From Sphaerochaeta pleomorpha str. Grapes (GTDB lineage Bacteria; Spirochaetota; Spirochaetia; Sphaerochaetales; Sphaerochaetaceae), in the NCBI RefSeq assembly GCF_000236685.1, contig NC_016633.1, positions 372,001-436,000 of the forward strand: DNA of 64,000 nt. The letters are read 5' to 3'. A program made the translations under genes and the position numbers. The notes beneath the pieces were generated by a model, which ran no database searches, was not told the origin of the DNA, and saw only the letters and a list, made by a program, of their open reading frames with translations. This document shows, piece after piece, positions 62,309 through 64,000 of the stretch (positions are counted from its first letter, which is position 1; every line of letters starts with the position of its first letter).

Positions 62309-62910
62309 AACAGAACTTTTTGGATCTGTCGGGCAATTTCCTCCTTGGGAAGGAGCCCGTCGATCCTGACAAGGATGACCTCCTTGGAAAGGGTAGAGAA
62401 GATTCTCTCATAGTTATGCTTTACCTTTTCCAAGAAATCCTTCTTTTCGAACAGTTCCTCGGTGAGTCCCCGACCGGTTATTCTTCTCAGGCACTCTTCG
62501 ACCGGTGTATCGATGTAAAATATATATTGAGGAGCCGGGAAATCATTTATACTGGCAATTTTATCGTAGTCGCATTCAACCCCCTGATAGGCAAGCGAAG
62601 AATAGAAATATCTGTCACAGATGACCATTTTTCCACTTTCCAGGTCATTGACAATCCCATTGATTGGATTATACAGGTGATCCTCCCTGTCTGCGGCATA
62701 CAGCATGGCCAGGGCAAGCGGGGTAGTCACTATCTGTTTTTGCAATACGGATCTTACCAGGCGACCTATCGGTTTGTCGGTAGGCTCAAAAGTTGCCCTG
62801 CAGGATATGTCCGACCGATCACAGGCCTCTGCAAGTAATTTCATCTGGGTTGTGGTCCCCGCTCCGTCCAATCCTTCGAAAACAACGAAATTATGTAAAA
62901 CTGAAGGCAT
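62305..62910 (-). CDS. tmk: Thymidylate kinase with altered P-loop
   Basis: Phosphorylates dTMP to dTDP. 201 residues: VVFEGLDGAGTTTQMKLL at the N terminus, FEPTDKPIGRLVR, the DR-x-Y segment VICDRYFYSSLAYQG and YIDTPVEECLRRI. In the P-loop the usual GKT/GKS is GTT: Lys is replaced by Thr. I recall similar Thr variants among spirochaete thymidylate kinases but cannot verify it here. AAGGAG precedes the ATG. It is convergent with queA, overlapping by four bases with no terminator visible. Confidence 0.93.
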   Translation of the reverse strand: MPSVLHNFVVFEGLDGAGTTTQMKLLAEACDRSDISCRATFEPTDKPIGRLVRSVLQKQIVTTPLALAMLYAADREDHLYNPINGIVNDLESGKMVICDRYFYSSLAYQGVECDYDKIASINDFPAPQYIFYIDTPVEECLRRITGRGLTEELFEKKDFLEKVKHNYERIFSTLSKEVILVRIDGLLPKEEIARQIQKVLF

Positions 62911-63075
62911 AGTAATTCTCCTTGGTTCTAATATGGTATCGTAAACAATACAGGCAGTAAATCTGTTTCTCTCGCAAAAACACCTACAGTTTACCTTTCA
63001 TCTTCACCTTAGGCTCACCAAAAGTGATGCCAAACCAAAAACAATAAGATATACTGTTGCAAAGGTGCGCTAATT

Positions 63076-64000
63076 TTGAGATACCATACAACCGCCAAAG
63101 ACATAGCAGTTTCCATTCTCGTCGTACTTTCCTGTATGGCGATTTGTCTGTATGGTATTCTTTCTTTCCAAATGGGTAATCCCGCACAACCCTTGGCCGA
63201 TTTTATCCTTGGCCGATTTGACCGGGGAGGAAACCTCTCCATAACAGCTGAAACCCTTGACCGTGGTTTTTTCAAGAAAATCGAGCTGAACAAAATCAGC
63301 GTTACCGATTCCGGGACTACACCCTTTACAGCGGAGAGCCTTTTGGTCCAAGAACCGCTGCAAACCGTTTTGCTTTCGTTTTTCCAGGGAAACAGGACTT
63401 TTTCTTTGGAAGCCCAGAATCCTGTGCTCGATATGACAGTATCGAATTTGTCTTTCAACTCCCAGGGTTCTTCGCTTCCGAATCGATTCCTCAATTCCTG
63501 GTTGAACAGAAATTCTTTGTCGTTCACTGCAAATTCCCTTTCTGCGAACCTTTCACTGCCTCAGTTGGCAACCAGCATCGAGGATGCCGATGTTTCTTTG
63601 AAACTGGGAAAAAATCTATCATTTGTGTCACTCACAGCAGCCATCGGTGAAGGAAATCTTACCTATGGGAACGATTCGTTCCATGCAAAAACCATTACAC
63701 TCTCCTTTAATAAGCAATTGCAGCTGCAATTGCTTGCCCAATCGGCAATCTCTCATTTTGCAGACTCTGACATTTCCTTCTCGAAGCTAGTTATCCAATC
63801 CCAGTTTCCTTCTTTCAACCTATCCGAAGGCGTAACGGTATTTGATGTTTCGCTCGGAGCATTGACATTGGCAAGGAGTGAAGGAATATTCACTATTCCG
63901 AATCTCTCCGGAAAGCTAACGCTCGAGAAAGCTAAGCCTTCGCTTGCCGAGGCTTCCTTCGATTCTTTGCGCTTTGAAAGCAACGATTACCTGGTAACGA
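63076..64000 (+). CDS. TamB/AsmA-like envelope protein, N-terminal part (runs off the window)
   Basis: 308 codons are visible without a stop. A TTG at 63076 with AAAGGTG about eight bases upstream opens RYHTTAKDIAVS, one membrane helix (about 10-32: ILVVLSCMAICLYGILSF) and then a periplasmic region of repeated beta-strand units (LSITAETLDRGFFKKIELNKISV, LSFVSLTAAIGEGNLTYGNDS, FDVSLGALTLARSEGIFTI). This is the start of a TamB-like bridge protein thought to carry lipids or assist outer-membrane assembly between the two membranes; an Omp85/TamA gene might follow beyond the window. It is divergent from tmk across 165 bases. Confidence 0.75.
   Translation, partial: MRYHTTAKDIAVSILVVLSCMAICLYGILSFQMGNPAQPLADFILGRFDRGGNLSITAETLDRGFFKKIELNKISVTDSGTTPFTAESLLVQEPLQTVLLSFFQGNRTFSLEAQNPVLDMTVSNLSFNSQGSSLPNRFLNSWLNRNSLSFTANSLSANLSLPQLATSIEDADVSLKLGKNLSFVSLTAAIGEGNLTYGNDSFHAKTITLSFNKQLQLQLLAQSAISHFADSDISFSKLVIQSQFPSFNLSEGVTVFDVSLGALTLARSEGIFTIPNLSGKLTLEKAKPSLAEASFDSLRFESNDYLVT

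Noticed and set aside
1-64000. CRISPR arrays, rRNA, tRNA genes and insertion-sequence transposases.
   Set aside because: None seen; the only T-arm-like GTTCGAATC sequence belongs to tmRNA, and no regularly spaced repeats were found.

Overview
The window reads as chromosome of a diderm spirochaete, most likely of the Sphaerochaeta group. Pointers are uvrA directly followed by an LptD/OstA-type barrel gene (an order I recall from Treponema), a tmRNA tag ending in ALAA, relaxed spirochaete-style lipoprotein signals, an ODP-type di-iron sensor domain of a kind known from treponemes, and LptD, TamB and SurA-like envelope genes. The genus is an inference; the phylum is fairly secure. Coding density is high and genes form tight operons with many ATGA-type overlaps and several TTG/GTG starts.

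1-18.6 kb, housekeeping, all + strand: ispG-uvrA-lptD-phoH-pgpH-ybeY-CBS protein, then the glycolytic set gap-pgk-tpiA with secG, a flavodoxin-like gene, and a SurA-like isomerase-nusB-map-phosphoribosyltransferase run. pgpH carries an apparent single-base frameshift near its 3' end. 18.7-25.5 kb: a GT4 glycosyltransferase, a lipoprotein and an outer-membrane barrel on the minus strand, folD-miaB on plus, and a cupin-TPR pair on minus.

25.6-34.5 kb, polysaccharide locus: a secreted GH16-like glucanase faces a tight minus-strand operon of (i) a membrane-anchored TIM-barrel glycosidase-like protein, (ii) an ODP-type metallo-beta-lactamase-fold sensor fused to a degenerate GGDEF and a receiver, and (iii) a processive GT2 synthase fused to a HEAT-like N-terminal half. 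Together this looks like an exopolysaccharide machine under redox/oxygen sensing.

34.6-45.4 kb: a sirtuin; a YesN/YesM-type two-component pair whose kinase has almost no extracytoplasmic loop; a tandem ABC-ATPase-like protein that has lost its Walker A motifs; a complete RbsA/RbsC/RbsB-type sugar importer; CstA behind a very AT-rich leader with repeated TTTACA boxes; and ssrA (tmRNA).

45.4-54.0 kb, accessory block between ssrA and smpB: an AbrB-like regulator coupled to a CrtI-like oxidoreductase with a palindromic operator, a divergent-motif SDR, a DUF1848 protein, an anion permease, a DMT transporter, a tyrosine recombinase, and about 1 kb of extremely AT-rich, T-skewed non-coding DNA holding a perfect 15-bp inverted repeat. 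54.0-64.0 kb, housekeeping again: smpB, a PEGA-SUMF1 membrane protein, lepB (apparently leaderless), hemW, yebC, ruvCAB, queA, tmk, and the start of a TamB-like gene that runs off the window.
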